Below, piece after piece: positions 8,754 through 16,817 of a stretch of DNA of 55,526 bases (position 1 is its first letter; every line of letters starts with the position of its first letter). The notes under the pieces are model-generated. The model ran no database searches. It was given only the letters and a program-made list of their open reading frames with translations, and was not told where the DNA came from. A program made the position numbers and the translations under genes. This stretch comes from Clostridia bacterium (GTDB lineage: Bacteria > Bacillota > Clostridia > TANB77 > CAG-465): contig JAFXHJ010000013.1 in assembly GCA_017536445.1 (NCBI GenBank), forward strand, positions 1-55,526, written 5' to 3'.

Positions 8754-8787
8754 AAAACCGTGTAGGAAATATCCTACACGGTTTTTA
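8754..8787. terminator. Bidirectional terminator between converging operons
   Basis: A perfect 14-bp stem (AAAACCGTGTAGGA) with an AATA loop and T or A runs on both sides. It can end the metal-transporter transcript (+) and the MazF-type operon (-). Confidence 0.9.
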
Positions 8788-8825
8788 GTATAAGTTTTAG
8801 TTTAGCAAAATTGTATTAACAATGT

Positions 8826-10316
8826 TTAACCGTTAACTGCCTTAGCAAAGAGCTTAAGCAGAGAGGTTATAGCGAGTCTGTTGTAAGGGGCAAGTGTTGC
8901 GTTAGAAGCTACCCAACTTCTGAAGACTTCCTTAAGCCCATCCTTTACGGTATCTTCGGTAAGTTCAGAATTTGTTTTCATAACTTCAGCGATGATATTT
9001 TCGTAAGTGATTCGCTTAATAGAAGTAGAAGCGAGGAAGGCTTCATTAATAATCGGATTGTCCGTAGGCAAACCAATTGCAGTAAGGAAGTTGCGGGTGT
9101 TCGCAAGAATAGAACCGCCTACTTCAATATCCTTCAAGGCATCGCCGACTACCGTAAGAAGAACATCTTCTGCGGTTTGGCCTTTAGGAAGGGTAGAGGA
9201 AACTACTTCAGAAGAAGCTGCTTTAGGTGTACTTTCACTTGATGCACCTGCAACTTCATCGACAGAAGTAGTGGTATCTTCTTCGGAATCGTCTGTGAAA
9301 ATCATTTCCGGTTCGCTGTCATCGATATCCTCGAAAAGATGCTCAAAGTTTGCACTGTAATCTCTCGCTTTAGGAAGTAAGGTTACCAAGTTGTACAAGA
9401 AGTTTGGCTTAGCCTTACCAACAACAGATTGAAGTCTTTCTGCACGAAGGTAGCGACCTTTGTCAAGAAGCGCTGTGCCGCCGTAGTACTGCTCGTAGTA
9501 GTAATCTACATCAATATCTCTGTGGAAGGTAATGTATACCTTTGCATCGATATCTTCGAGGGCTTTGGTAATCGGAACAACGTATACCATCTTATCTGCG
9601 GTGATATCGAGTACGATACCAAGAACGTGGCTGCCGTTGATTTCGCGGGGAAGATGTGTACCAAAGTAACAGTCGACAACATCGCCGATAGAAAATTCAA
9701 TGATGTTAGGGTCGGTGAACTTGAGGCTCATCTCACGAATCGCGGTCCAGATATGGTTTACGATTTCTTTCTCGCTACTGCACTGCTTGTACATTGCCCA
9801 ATAGGCAGTGCGAAGCAGCTTGTTCATTGCTGCCTCAATAGCAGGATTCTGGAATTCAATCTTCTTGATAATGAGGTCATCTTCACTTTGAGGGCCAACT
9901 TCTTTGGGCGCGGGCGGGAATTCCTCAACAGAAACGATAACAGTGTCATCAGCAACTTCTGATTGGTATTCCTCGGCTGGGACATCGCGTCCTTCAGGAC
10001 ATTCCTCAGAAAACTCTGTAACAGAAACTACAACACGTTCTTCGCTAGGTTCCTGAACAGCTTCTTCTTCGCAAGTTTTTTCTTCGAATACTTCTTCATC
10101 TTCTACGAGATTGTCCACCTCTACACCAAGAAGTACGTAGTACTCGTTGATGAGGTCGATAACGGAGTCGATAAGTTCATCATGAACATTTTCGACGGTT
10201 ACGAAGCCGTTTTCTACATCGAGGTAGATTCTGCAGCGGATTTTTGTAACCGCTTTGAGAAGTGGAGATATGTTTCCATCTTTGGGGCCATTTACTTTAA
10301 ATGTGAGTCTATTCAT
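8826..10316 (-). CDS. Multidomain protein with degenerate MazF/PemK-like barrel
   Basis: This 496-residue protein of unknown function appears paralogous in architecture to the adjacent upstream gene. Residues 1-70 form a small alpha/beta domain and 70-150 an acidic linker with two related motifs (VVVSVTEF and VIVSVEEF). Residues 207-317 look like a MazF/PemK SH3-type barrel (IGDVVDCYFG, HVLGIVLD, YVVPITK, LRAERLQSVVG). Residues 330-380 are Ser/Thr/Glu-rich and 380-496 helical. The arginine that is catalytic in MazF is Leu in my alignment, so this copy is probably inactive. Its start overlaps the stop of the upstream gene by 8 bases, with GGAGA upstream. Base composition is clearly richer in G+C than neighbours (for example 30 of 60 at 9421-9480). 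The barrel assignment is inference. Confidence 0.8.
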   Translation of the reverse strand: MNRLTFKVNGPKDGNISPLLKAVTKIRCRIYLDVENGFVTVENVHDELIDSVIDLINEYYVLLGVEVDNLVEDEEVFEEKTCEEEAVQEPSEERVVVSVTEFSEECPEGRDVPAEEYQSEVADDTVIVSVEEFPPAPKEVGPQSEDDLIIKKIEFQNPAIEAAMNKLLRTAYWAMYKQCSSEKEIVNHIWTAIREMSLKFTDPNIIEFSIGDVVDCYFGTHLPREINGSHVLGIVLDITADKMVYVVPITKALEDIDAKVYITFHRDIDVDYYYEQYYGGTALLDKGRYLRAERLQSVVGKAKPNFLYNLVTLLPKARDYSANFEHLFEDIDDSEPEMIFTDDSEEDTTTSVDEVAGASSESTPKAASSEVVSSTLPKGQTAEDVLLTVVGDALKDIEVGGSILANTRNFLTAIGLPTDNPIINEAFLASTSIKRITYENIIAEVMKTNSELTEDTVKDGLKEVFRSWVASNATLAPYNRLAITSLLKLFAKAVNG

Positions 10317-11805
10317 TAACTAATTCTCCTTTGGTCTTTATTAAGTTGTTGATTAAGCGAATGAAATCGCTAGTGGGAGCTTTTTTCATCTTGAAGTTTT
10401 CCTTAACTCTTGCAACGATTAATCTTTGGATTTCAGAAGGAACAATTTCAGAATGAATCTTATGAATAAGATTTGAAAGTGTTTCCAAATTGTAATACTG
10501 ACATCTAAGACTTGCAAAAATTGCATCGTTCAAAAGGTCTACACCTCGTCTTGTGGAATCAAAACCGAAAATCTCAAGCAGAATCTTTACCTTATCTTTG
10601 TCCGACATAGCATCGCTACAAATGTTATATACATCTGTAAGATTAGCAAACTTTAAGAGCTCGCGTTGAACATCATTAAGTTCCTCAATGCTTTGTACGA
10701 CCGGGACAGGTTTAGGTGGTTCTTGCTTGATTTTAGAGATTTGTTTTTCACGCGGGTCGTAATCCGAGTCCTTCCTAAAAGTACTTTTTTTCTTCTTTTT
10801 AGGAGTAGGAGGTGGAGTAGGTTGAACCTTTGGCACTGCTACGGGTTTTGCAGGCTGAACGACAGGGGCTTTAACAGGTGCTGAAACAGGTTGTTCCTTT
10901 GTGGCTGCAGGTTTTGTTTCCTTAACAGGTGCGATAGCTTCCGAGGCCTCATTTTTTTCTTCAGTCGTAAGACTTAAAGAAGTACAAATGAAACTTGAAA
11001 GTTCGTCCATAAAGGAATCTGTCATTGTACCCAAATACTGCATAAAGCGAGTTTTGTCTACTGTTTGGATTTGTTCTGCAAGAGCAGTACTGTAACCAGA
11101 AGTAAGACCGGGATGAGCCTTGGTATAATCCGCCATTGTTTCTTCTGTGAATTTGAAAGTGAAATGGGTGGGAAGATACTTGGGCTTATACTTTGTGGTG
11201 AAAGGAATTACAATTGTGGTAGGGGAGTATTTATTACCCTTATCGTTTTGGATAACAATAACAGGTCTAATGCCTCCCTGCTCAGAGCCAACTGCATCTC
11301 CTAAATCACAACGATATACTTCGCCGCGTTTTACTCTCCTTACTTTACGAGAAGGTTCGGGAGTTTCGACTATAACTTCATCTGTTTCCGCGTTCGCTGC
11401 TGCAGTACTTTCTGATTCGTCGGTAGTTTCAATCACTTCTTCTGTAGTTTCAATTGTGCCAGATTCTGTGGAAACTTCATTGCGTTTTTCTAAAGCAGGA
11501 GATTCTTCCTTTACAGAAGCTTCTACTACTTGTTTGGGTTTGGTTACTTTAGCTATAAACATTGGTGTGTGTGTAAATCTGTTACTTGAGTAATTGGTAA
11601 AGCAAGTTTTACTAGTATAGTTCTGCACACCAACAACAGTTACCATACTAGACAGGGTGTCTAAAAGTTCATCGGGTAATGTGCCATCAAGGTAAATGGT
11701 GTCTCCATCAATACGTGCTTTGATTTTATACTTTACAAGCACTTTAGAGATTTCGCACACATTTACATCCTTTGAAAGTAATAGTAACAAAATCTGTTCC
11801 TCCAT
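10309..11805 (-). CDS. Multidomain protein with intact MazF/PemK endoribonuclease domain
   Basis: This 498-residue protein has a full MazF domain in its middle (about residues 157-280): VKRGEVYRCDLGDAVGSEQG, IRPVIVIQND, SPTTIVIPFT and ALAEQIQTVDKTR follow Bacillus subtilis MazF closely. The catalytic Arg and Thr of MazF correspond to R180 and T203. Around it lie a small alpha/beta N-terminal domain (1-65), a Thr/Glu-rich linker (95-155), a Pro/Lys-rich linker (285-370) and a helical C-terminal domain (372-498). MazF toxins are normally about 115 residues and paired with MazE; no MazE is seen. The ATG at 11803-11805 has no ribosome binding site. A good site instead precedes an upstream in-frame ATG at 11848-11850 that is followed by TTG and a TAG stop. 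G+C is raised relative to neighbours. Function is inferred, not known. Confidence 0.87.
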   Translation of the reverse strand: MEEQILLLLLSKDVNVCEISKVLVKYKIKARIDGDTIYLDGTLPDELLDTLSSMVTVVGVQNYTSKTCFTNYSSNRFTHTPMFIAKVTKPKQVVEASVKEESPALEKRNEVSTESGTIETTEEVIETTDESESTAAANAETDEVIVETPEPSRKVRRVKRGEVYRCDLGDAVGSEQGGIRPVIVIQNDKGNKYSPTTIVIPFTTKYKPKYLPTHFTFKFTEETMADYTKAHPGLTSGYSTALAEQIQTVDKTRFMQYLGTMTDSFMDELSSFICTSLSLTTEEKNEASEAIAPVKETKPAATKEQPVSAPVKAPVVQPAKPVAVPKVQPTPPPTPKKKKKSTFRKDSDYDPREKQISKIKQEPPKPVPVVQSIEELNDVQRELLKFANLTDVYNICSDAMSDKDKVKILLEIFGFDSTRRGVDLLNDAIFASLRCQYYNLETLSNLIHKIHSEIVPSEIQRLIVARVKENFKMKKAPTSDFIRLINNLIKTKGELVNE

Positions 11806-11841
11806 GATTTTATTTGGTCGTCTTGTTTGTTTTTGCTTCTG

Positions 11842-11869
11842 CTACAACATAATATTTTTTCTCCTTTTA
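11842..11869 (-). promoter_or_regulatory. Ribosome binding site plus Met-Leu-stop mini-ORF before the MazF-type gene
   Basis: On the minus strand AAAAGGAG is followed after ten bases by ATG TTG TAG (11850-11842). The triplets continue in frame through twelve sense codons to the ATG at 11805. The spacing equals that of the acidic-protein gene at 20015. This is either a regulatory mini-ORF or a nonsense mutation near the true start. Confidence 0.6.
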
Positions 11870-11885
11870 ATATATATTTTTTGCT

Positions 11886-11906
11886 GTCTAACATAGTAAG
11901 TTAGAC
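11886..11906. promoter_or_regulatory. Palindrome in the leader of the MazF-type operon
   Basis: GTCTAAC (11886-11892) and GTTAGAC (11900-11906) form a perfect 7-bp inverted repeat with a 7-base spacer, about 15-35 bases after the predicted transcription start. It could be an operator or a leader hairpin. Confidence 0.5.
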
Positions 11907-11927
11907 CAAAGACAAAATTGCTTATAT

Positions 11928-11956
11928 ATTATACCACAAAGTTATGTAAAATACAA
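11928..11956 (-). promoter_or_regulatory. Promoter of the MazF-type operon
   Basis: On the minus strand TTGTAT (11956-11951), a 17-base spacer and a perfect TATAAT (11933-11928) with an extended TGG. Confidence 0.7.
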
Positions 11957-11986
11957 CAAAAACGCATACTGTAAAGTATGCGTTTA
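11956..11986 (-). terminator. Terminator of tyrS
   Basis: A perfect 10-bp stem (AACGCATACT with AGTATGCGTT) and a 4-base loop, followed on the minus strand by a T run. It sits immediately upstream of the MazF-type operon promoter. Confidence 0.85.
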
Positions 11987-12007
11987 AAATCTCATATAAA
12001 TTATTTG

Positions 12008-13240
12008 TTATTTAATAACTAATTTAATAAATACTTTTTTGCCTTTTTTAAGGACAACATATCCTTTTTCAAAGTCTGCTAAGTCTAATTTCTTAAATAT
12101 GTCTGTAACTTTTTCGTCATCTAATGAAACACCGCCACCAGCGATTAATGTTTTACCTTCACCTTTAGATTTAGCAACATTTGCAACAACCATAACATCT
12201 AATAATCCTATAACTCCATCAACAAATGAGTCTTTTGCTAATTCTACTGTTGGCATATTATCTGCATTTTGTCTGTTTTCAAATAACTCTTCTGCAGTTT
12301 GTTTAGCTTTTAAAGCTTCTTCTTCGCCGTGTATAAGCTTAGTTATTTCAAATGCAGCTATTTTTTTAGCTTCGTTAATCTGTTCATCTTTTAAGCTAGA
12401 TAGTCTATTAACTTCATCCATTGGAAGGTAAGTTAAAGATCTAAGTACTTGGTTAACTGATGCATCTTCAATGTTTCTCCAGTATTGGTAGAACTCATAT
12501 GGAGTAGTTTTTTCTGGATCTAACCATAAAGCACCTTTAACTGTTTTACCCATCTTAGTACCATCTGAGTTAAGTAGAAGTGGGCAAGTTACACAGAAGC
12601 TTCCGCTTTTATGTATCTTTCTAATTAGGTCTACACCTGCTAGCATATTAGACCATTGGTCATCGCCACCAATTTGTACTCTACAATTTTCTGTTTCAAA
12701 TAACTTTAAGAAATCGTAGCTTTGCATTAACATGTAGTTAAGTTCAAAGAATGTAAGACCTTTTTCCATTCTCATCTTGAAACATTCAGCATCAAGCATT
12801 CTATTTACATTAAAATGAACTCCATAAGTACGAATGAAATCCATGTAGTTTAGATTTAATATCCAGTCAGCATTGTTAACTATTATTGCACCGTTTTCTC
12901 CTTCGAAAGAAACGAATTTGCTAACTTGTTTTTTAATTTTCTCCACATTGTTATCTATGTCTTCTTTTGTAAGCATTTTTCTCATATCAGACTTACCAGA
13001 TGGGTCTCCTATTAAAGCAGTACCACCACCCATTAAAAGTATTGGTCTATGACCATGTTTTTGGAAGTATGACATAATCATTAAAGGCATAAAGTGACCA
13101 ATGTGAATACTGTCAGCAGTTGGATCAATGCCTAGATATACTGAAAACTTCTCCTCCTTTGCTAATTTTTCAAATTCATCCTCGAAAGCTATTTGCTTTA
13201 TAAGGTCACGAGATTTTAATTCTTCGTAAACTGTATTCAA
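12008..13240 (-). CDS. tyrS: Tyrosyl-tRNA synthetase
   Basis: This class I synthetase charges tRNA-Tyr. I start it at a TTG (13240), which has AAAGGAG seven bases upstream and gives 410 residues, the normal bacterial length; ATG codons further upstream have no site. The catalytic HIGH motif is at 46-49 (SIHIGHF), the KMSKS loop appears as KMGKT near 228-232, and ADW, QIGGDDQWSN and GGTALIGDPSGK are typical. The C-terminal 65 residues carry the S4 RNA-binding domain. Only about 90 bases separate it from the divergent gene, leaving no room for a T-box leader. Confidence 0.95.
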   Translation of the reverse strand: MNTVYEELKSRDLIKQIAFEDEFEKLAKEEKFSVYLGIDPTADSIHIGHFMPLMIMSYFQKHGHRPILLMGGGTALIGDPSGKSDMRKMLTKEDIDNNVEKIKKQVSKFVSFEGENGAIIVNNADWILNLNYMDFIRTYGVHFNVNRMLDAECFKMRMEKGLTFFELNYMLMQSYDFLKLFETENCRVQIGGDDQWSNMLAGVDLIRKIHKSGSFCVTCPLLLNSDGTKMGKTVKGALWLDPEKTTPYEFYQYWRNIEDASVNQVLRSLTYLPMDEVNRLSSLKDEQINEAKKIAAFEITKLIHGEEEALKAKQTAEELFENRQNADNMPTVELAKDSFVDGVIGLLDVMVVANVAKSKGEGKTLIAGGGVSLDDEKVTDIFKKLDLADFEKGYVVLKKGKKVFIKLVIK

Positions 13241-13292
13241 ATGTATCACTCCTTTCATATAATTGTACATATCTGTAACAATTTACTTAAAG

Positions 13293-13320
13293 AGTATATC
13301 ACATTTTGCTTTTTTTTCAA
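13293..13320 (-). promoter_or_regulatory. Promoter of tyrS
   Basis: On the minus strand TTGAAA (13320-13315), a 16-base spacer and TATACT (13298-13293), preceded by TGTGA. Confidence 0.65.
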
Positions 13321-13382
13321 CGATTTAATTGAAAAATACCTATATAAATGATAATATATACAAAGTTAAGGGAGGGCTAATC

Positions 13383-13886
13383 TTGAAAAGATTTAAACCA
13401 ACATACAAAATAGACAAAGTTTCAAACATACCTTTTGTTTTGCTTGAAAGAGATAATATAAAAGGCATTATGTTTGATGTAGATAATACACTTACAACAC
13501 TTGGTAAAGGCATAACTGAAGAAAACAGAAAATGGATAGAGGAAGCAAAAACATTAGGATACAAAATATGTCTTGTAAGTAACACATTAAATGTAAAGAA
13601 AGTTAAAAAAATAATGACAGATTTAGATATTTACGGATTATACTTTGCTAGAAAGCCAGGTACAAAAGCTATGGCTATGGCTTTAAATATAATGGATGTA
13701 AAAAAAGAAGAAGTTGTTTTAGTTGGTGACCAATTATTTACTGATGTATGGGGAGCAAATAGATTTGGAATAAAATCTATTTTAGTAAATCCATTAAGTA
13801 AAAAAGAAGGAATATACACATCATTTAAAAGACCATTTGAAAGAATGGTAATGAAGAAACTTGAAAAGGAGAGTGCAAATGATTAA
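13383..13886 (+). CDS. yqeG: YqeG-family HAD phosphatase
   Basis: This 167-residue HAD-IIIA hydrolase starts at a TTG (13383), supported by GGGAGG 8 bases upstream; a frame-compatible ATG at 13329 has no site. HAD motif I is DVDNT (D32, D34), motif II is LVSNT and motif IV is GDQLFTD (D116, D121). This follows the YqeG pattern, a family related to mitochondrial PGP phosphatase Gep4. The native substrate in Firmicutes is uncertain; phosphatidylglycerol phosphate is a possibility. It overlaps the next gene by 8 bases. Confidence 0.9.
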   Translation: MKRFKPTYKIDKVSNIPFVLLERDNIKGIMFDVDNTLTTLGKGITEENRKWIEEAKTLGYKICLVSNTLNVKKVKKIMTDLDIYGLYFARKPGTKAMAMALNIMDVKKEEVVLVGDQLFTDVWGANRFGIKSILVNPLSKKEGIYTSFKRPFERMVMKKLEKESAND

Positions 13887-14646
13887 CTATATCATAGCAA
13901 CGATACTAGCGCTAATACTTGGACAAGTAACGGCGCATTTAATTTATAGACTACCAGAAATAATAGTAGACGAAGATGAATTGAAGAAAGTGATACCAAC
14001 GCTTAAAACAGGATTTAAGTGGAATATTAAATATTCAATATTATTTGTAATTTTGTTTAATCTAGTAGCATACTTTGTACAAGCTACATTTCTAAAATAC
14101 TTGTATATGATTGTCATTTCAATGCTTATGGTAGCGTTAGTATTAGATTTTAAGATGCAACTAATACCAGATACTGTACAAGTGGTGTTACTTCTATTAG
14201 GAATAATAGCAACAGCGGTAGATCATACAAATTGGTTAGGACATATAATAGGACTTATAACAGGTGGAGGAATATATCTTTTAATTGCGCTATTCTCAAT
14301 TTTAGTATTTAGAAAAGAAGGTATGGGAATGGGAGATGTTAAACTTATGGCATGCCTTGGTTTAATATTTGGAATAAAAGGACTTCCAACAGGATTCTTA
14401 GATTTCTTTGCTCAGGCAGATATAATCTTTACTATTACAATACTTGCTTTCTTTATGGCAGCTATTGTAGCAATTATATTAATAGTATTAAAAAAGACAG
14501 AACACACCTCATATATGGCATTTGGACCATATATAGTAATTGGAACAATACTTGTAATGTTGTTTGGTACAGAACCATTCTTAAATGGATATTTAAGTCT
14601 TTGTACAGGGCTTTCAGATTTGCTTTTAGGATGGATGTATAAATAA
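13879..14646 (+). CDS. A24-family prepilin peptidase-like membrane protease
   Basis: This 255-residue membrane protein has about seven hydrophobic helices. The aspartyl protease residues are visible: D90 in LVLDFKMQLIPD and D153 in the GMGD motif of EGMGMGDVKLMACLG. Type IV prepilin peptidases cleave the leader of class III signal peptides. The N-terminal cytoplasmic CxxC domain of classical methylating peptidases is absent. The ATG at 13879 has AAGGAG and overlaps the yqeG stop. No pilin-like gene is present in the window, so its substrate lies elsewhere. Confidence 0.87.
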   Translation: MINYIIATILALILGQVTAHLIYRLPEIIVDEDELKKVIPTLKTGFKWNIKYSILFVILFNLVAYFVQATFLKYLYMIVISMLMVALVLDFKMQLIPDTVQVVLLLLGIIATAVDHTNWLGHIIGLITGGGIYLLIALFSILVFRKEGMGMGDVKLMACLGLIFGIKGLPTGFLDFFAQADIIFTITILAFFMAAIVAIILIVLKKTEHTSYMAFGPYIVIGTILVMLFGTEPFLNGYLSLCTGLSDLLLGWMYK

Positions 14647-14691
14647 CAACTAATAATGAAAGATAAAAAATAATTAAAGAAGGAATATATA

Positions 14692-15483
14692 ATGAACGAA
14701 AGATATTTAAAATTTGCTTTAGAAATAGCAGAAAAAGCAAAAGAAATAATGCTTGGATACTATGGATATAAAATAGATTCAGAATATAAAGTAGATCAAA
14801 CAATAGTAACTAAAGCAGACCAAGAAATAAACCGTTATTTAATAGAAAGAGTAAGAGAAGAATTTCCAACTCATTCAGTAGATGGAGAAGAAGAAAAAAT
14901 GGGACATAGCAACTATGTTTGGGTGTGTGACCCAGTAGATGGAACAGCTATGTATGCGAGACATATACCAGTAGCAGTGTTTTCACTTGCACTTGTAGTA
15001 GATGGTAAATCAGTAGTTGGAGTAATATGTGATCCGTTTAATAGTAGAACATATTATGCTGCTAAGAATAAAGGTGCATATGTAAATGGAAATAGAATAC
15101 ATGTAAATGATATAACTTTAGAAGATAAAAGATGTATAGGCAACTATGATATGTGGAGTCTTTCTAAATACGATATCTATGACTGTATGAGAGAATTAAG
15201 TAAGAAAACATATTATACAAGTATTGGTAGTGTGGCAAGAGCTTGTACATGTGTTGCAAGTGGAGAATATACAGTAGTAATATTCCCAGGAAGCAAAGGT
15301 AAAAACTGTGATGTTGCAGCAGCTAAAGTAATAGTTGAAGAAGCAGGCGGTAAATTTACAGATTTATTTGGTGAAGACCAAAGATATGATGAAGATATAA
15401 ACGGAGCTATTGCAACAAATGGAATAGTTCACGATGAAATAGTAAAAGTAATGAAAGAAAAAGTAAGAGGTATGGAGGAATAA
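14692..15483 (+). CDS. Inositol monophosphatase family protein
   Basis: This 263-residue sugar/inositol phosphatase has the metal-binding motifs GEE (65-67) and DPVDGT (80-85), plus GAYVNG and a late NCDVAAAKVIVEEAGG, equivalent to the family WDxAAG motif. Such enzymes hydrolyse inositol phosphates, fructose-1,6-bisphosphate or PAP; the substrate cannot be told from sequence. It starts after AAGGA and is directly followed by the Nfo-type gene (1 base between), so the two are co-translated. Confidence 0.9.
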   Translation: MNERYLKFALEIAEKAKEIMLGYYGYKIDSEYKVDQTIVTKADQEINRYLIERVREEFPTHSVDGEEEKMGHSNYVWVCDPVDGTAMYARHIPVAVFSLALVVDGKSVVGVICDPFNSRTYYAAKNKGAYVNGNRIHVNDITLEDKRCIGNYDMWSLSKYDIYDCMRELSKKTYYTSIGSVARACTCVASGEYTVVIFPGSKGKNCDVAAAKVIVEEAGGKFTDLFGEDQRYDEDINGAIATNGIVHDEIVKVMKEKVRGMEE

Positions 15484-15484
15484 T

Positions 15485-16330
15485 ATGAAATTTGGACCAG
15501 CAGGAAATGATGATGCATTCTATAATGCAGGATATAAAAACTCAGAAGAGATGCCAAAGTATTTAGCAGAAATGGGACTTGATGCGTATGAGTATCAATG
15601 CTCAAGGGGTGTTAGAATATCTGATGAGAAAGCAGCAAAACTAAAAGAAGCAGCAGAGAAATACAACATTTCTTTAAGTGTTCATTCGCCATATTATATT
15701 TCGCTTTCTACACAAGAAGAAGCAAAGAAAATATCTACAATAAAATATATAACAGATTCTATGGCAGCAGCTAAGAAAATGGGTGCAACTAAAGTTGTAG
15801 TTCACGCAGGAGCACTTCTAGGACTAGAAAGAGAATATGCTGTAGATAGTGCAAGTGCACTTCTTAAAAGGGCATTAGAAGAAGCAGACAAGCTAGGCCT
15901 AGGAGATATAACATTATGTCCAGAAACAATGGGTAAGATAAACCAACTAGGAGATAGCAAAGAAATAATAAAGATGTGTAAAGTAGATGATAGACTAATA
16001 CCAACAATAGACTTTGGTCATCTTTATTGCAGACATATAGGAGCACTTAGAACAGAAGAAGATTTCACAAAAGAACTTCAAATGTACATAGATGAACTAG
16101 GATATGAAAGAATGAAACACTTCCACAGCCACTTTAGTAAAATGGAATACACAGAAAACGGTGGAGAAAAACAACATGTAACATTTGCAGATGAAGGTTT
16201 TGGACCAGACTACAAAGCGGTAATAAATGCAATAAAGAAACTTAAACTAGAACCAACAATAATCTGTGAATCTGCAGGAACACAAAGCCTAGATGCAAAA
16301 GAAATGAAGGACTATTCGGAGAGTATATAA
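15485..16330 (+). CDS. nfo: Endonuclease IV-type AP endonuclease
   Basis: This 281-residue TIM-barrel enzyme is of the AP endonuclease 2 (Nfo) family, which incises abasic sites in base-excision repair. Zinc ligand positions are recognisable: SVHSPYY, VVVHAGA, CPETMGK, IDFGH, HFHSHFS and ICESAG. GGAGG precedes the ATG inside the end of the previous gene. It follows an inositol-phosphatase-family gene without a gap. A related sugar isomerase-like TIM barrel is the alternative, but length and motifs fit Nfo best. Confidence 0.87.
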   Translation: MKFGPAGNDDAFYNAGYKNSEEMPKYLAEMGLDAYEYQCSRGVRISDEKAAKLKEAAEKYNISLSVHSPYYISLSTQEEAKKISTIKYITDSMAAAKKMGATKVVVHAGALLGLEREYAVDSASALLKRALEEADKLGLGDITLCPETMGKINQLGDSKEIIKMCKVDDRLIPTIDFGHLYCRHIGALRTEEDFTKELQMYIDELGYERMKHFHSHFSKMEYTENGGEKQHVTFADEGFGPDYKAVINAIKKLKLEPTIICESAGTQSLDAKEMKDYSESI

Positions 16331-16356
16331 AATGTAAATAAAGGAGAAAAAGTTTT

Positions 16357-16806
16357 ATGAGTGAGAATAACAAAAATATTGAAAAGAAAAATAAATACGT
16401 AAATTTAATGTCAAAATTAACAAGAGCTACAAATAATGAGTATTATTATGAAGCAATATTTATAGTGTATTCGATACTAGAAGATAGAACAGAATCTCTA
16501 TTAAAACATGCAAAGATAAACTATGTAGATGATAAAGGGCATAATTATAAATTATCTAAAAAGTTAAATATGATAAATAGTAGGGAAGAATTCCAAGATA
16601 AATATATCAGAAAACATATTACAACTGAACTAATAGAAGGCATTGTAGAATGGAAAAGAAAAAGAGATAAGATAATGCACGATATAATCAAAATAGAATA
16701 TGACAATGAAGATATAAAAAATATTGCATTAGCAGGAGAATGTTTGGTTAAAAAACTAAATAATAAAACTAATTTTGTAAACAAGTATTTAGATAGAAAG
16801 ATTTAA
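16357..16806 (+). CDS. HEPN-like protein of unknown function
   Basis: This 149-residue, all-helical, Lys/Glu-rich protein has no membrane segments. It carries R103-DKIM-H108, matching the Rx4-6H motif of HEPN ribonuclease domains, near the C-terminus of a four-helix-type sequence, as expected for HEPN. A good ribosome binding site (AAAGGAG) precedes the ATG. It lies 11 bases before a SHOCT-domain gene. HEPN proteins often act as RNases in toxin-antitoxin or defence systems, but others are non-catalytic. The assignment is by motif and helix pattern only. Confidence 0.7.
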   Translation: MSENNKNIEKKNKYVNLMSKLTRATNNEYYYEAIFIVYSILEDRTESLLKHAKINYVDDKGHNYKLSKKLNMINSREEFQDKYIRKHITTELIEGIVEWKRKRDKIMHDIIKIEYDNEDIKNIALAGECLVKKLNNKTNFVNKYLDRKI

Positions 16807-16817
16807 AAGGTGATGTT

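Noticed and set aside
9429-9962. A 177-residue open frame on the plus strand opposite the degenerate MazF-type gene
   Set aside because: It lies inside a longer minus-strand gene with a good ribosome binding site and operon context. It has no site of its own and a low-complexity composition.
8826-11805. Prophage or insertion-sequence origin of the higher-G+C genes
   Set aside because: No integrase, transposase, terminal repeat or attachment-site duplication is visible around them. Transfer remains possible, but there is no direct evidence of a mobile element.
11842-11844. Recoding of TAG as a sense codon
   Set aside because: Many genes in the window end in TAG, including the small ger gene and the tyrosine phosphatase, so TAG is a normal stop.
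13241-13382. A T-box leader for tyrS
   Set aside because: There are only about 50 bases between the predicted start of transcription and the TTG, and no T-box sequence is seen.
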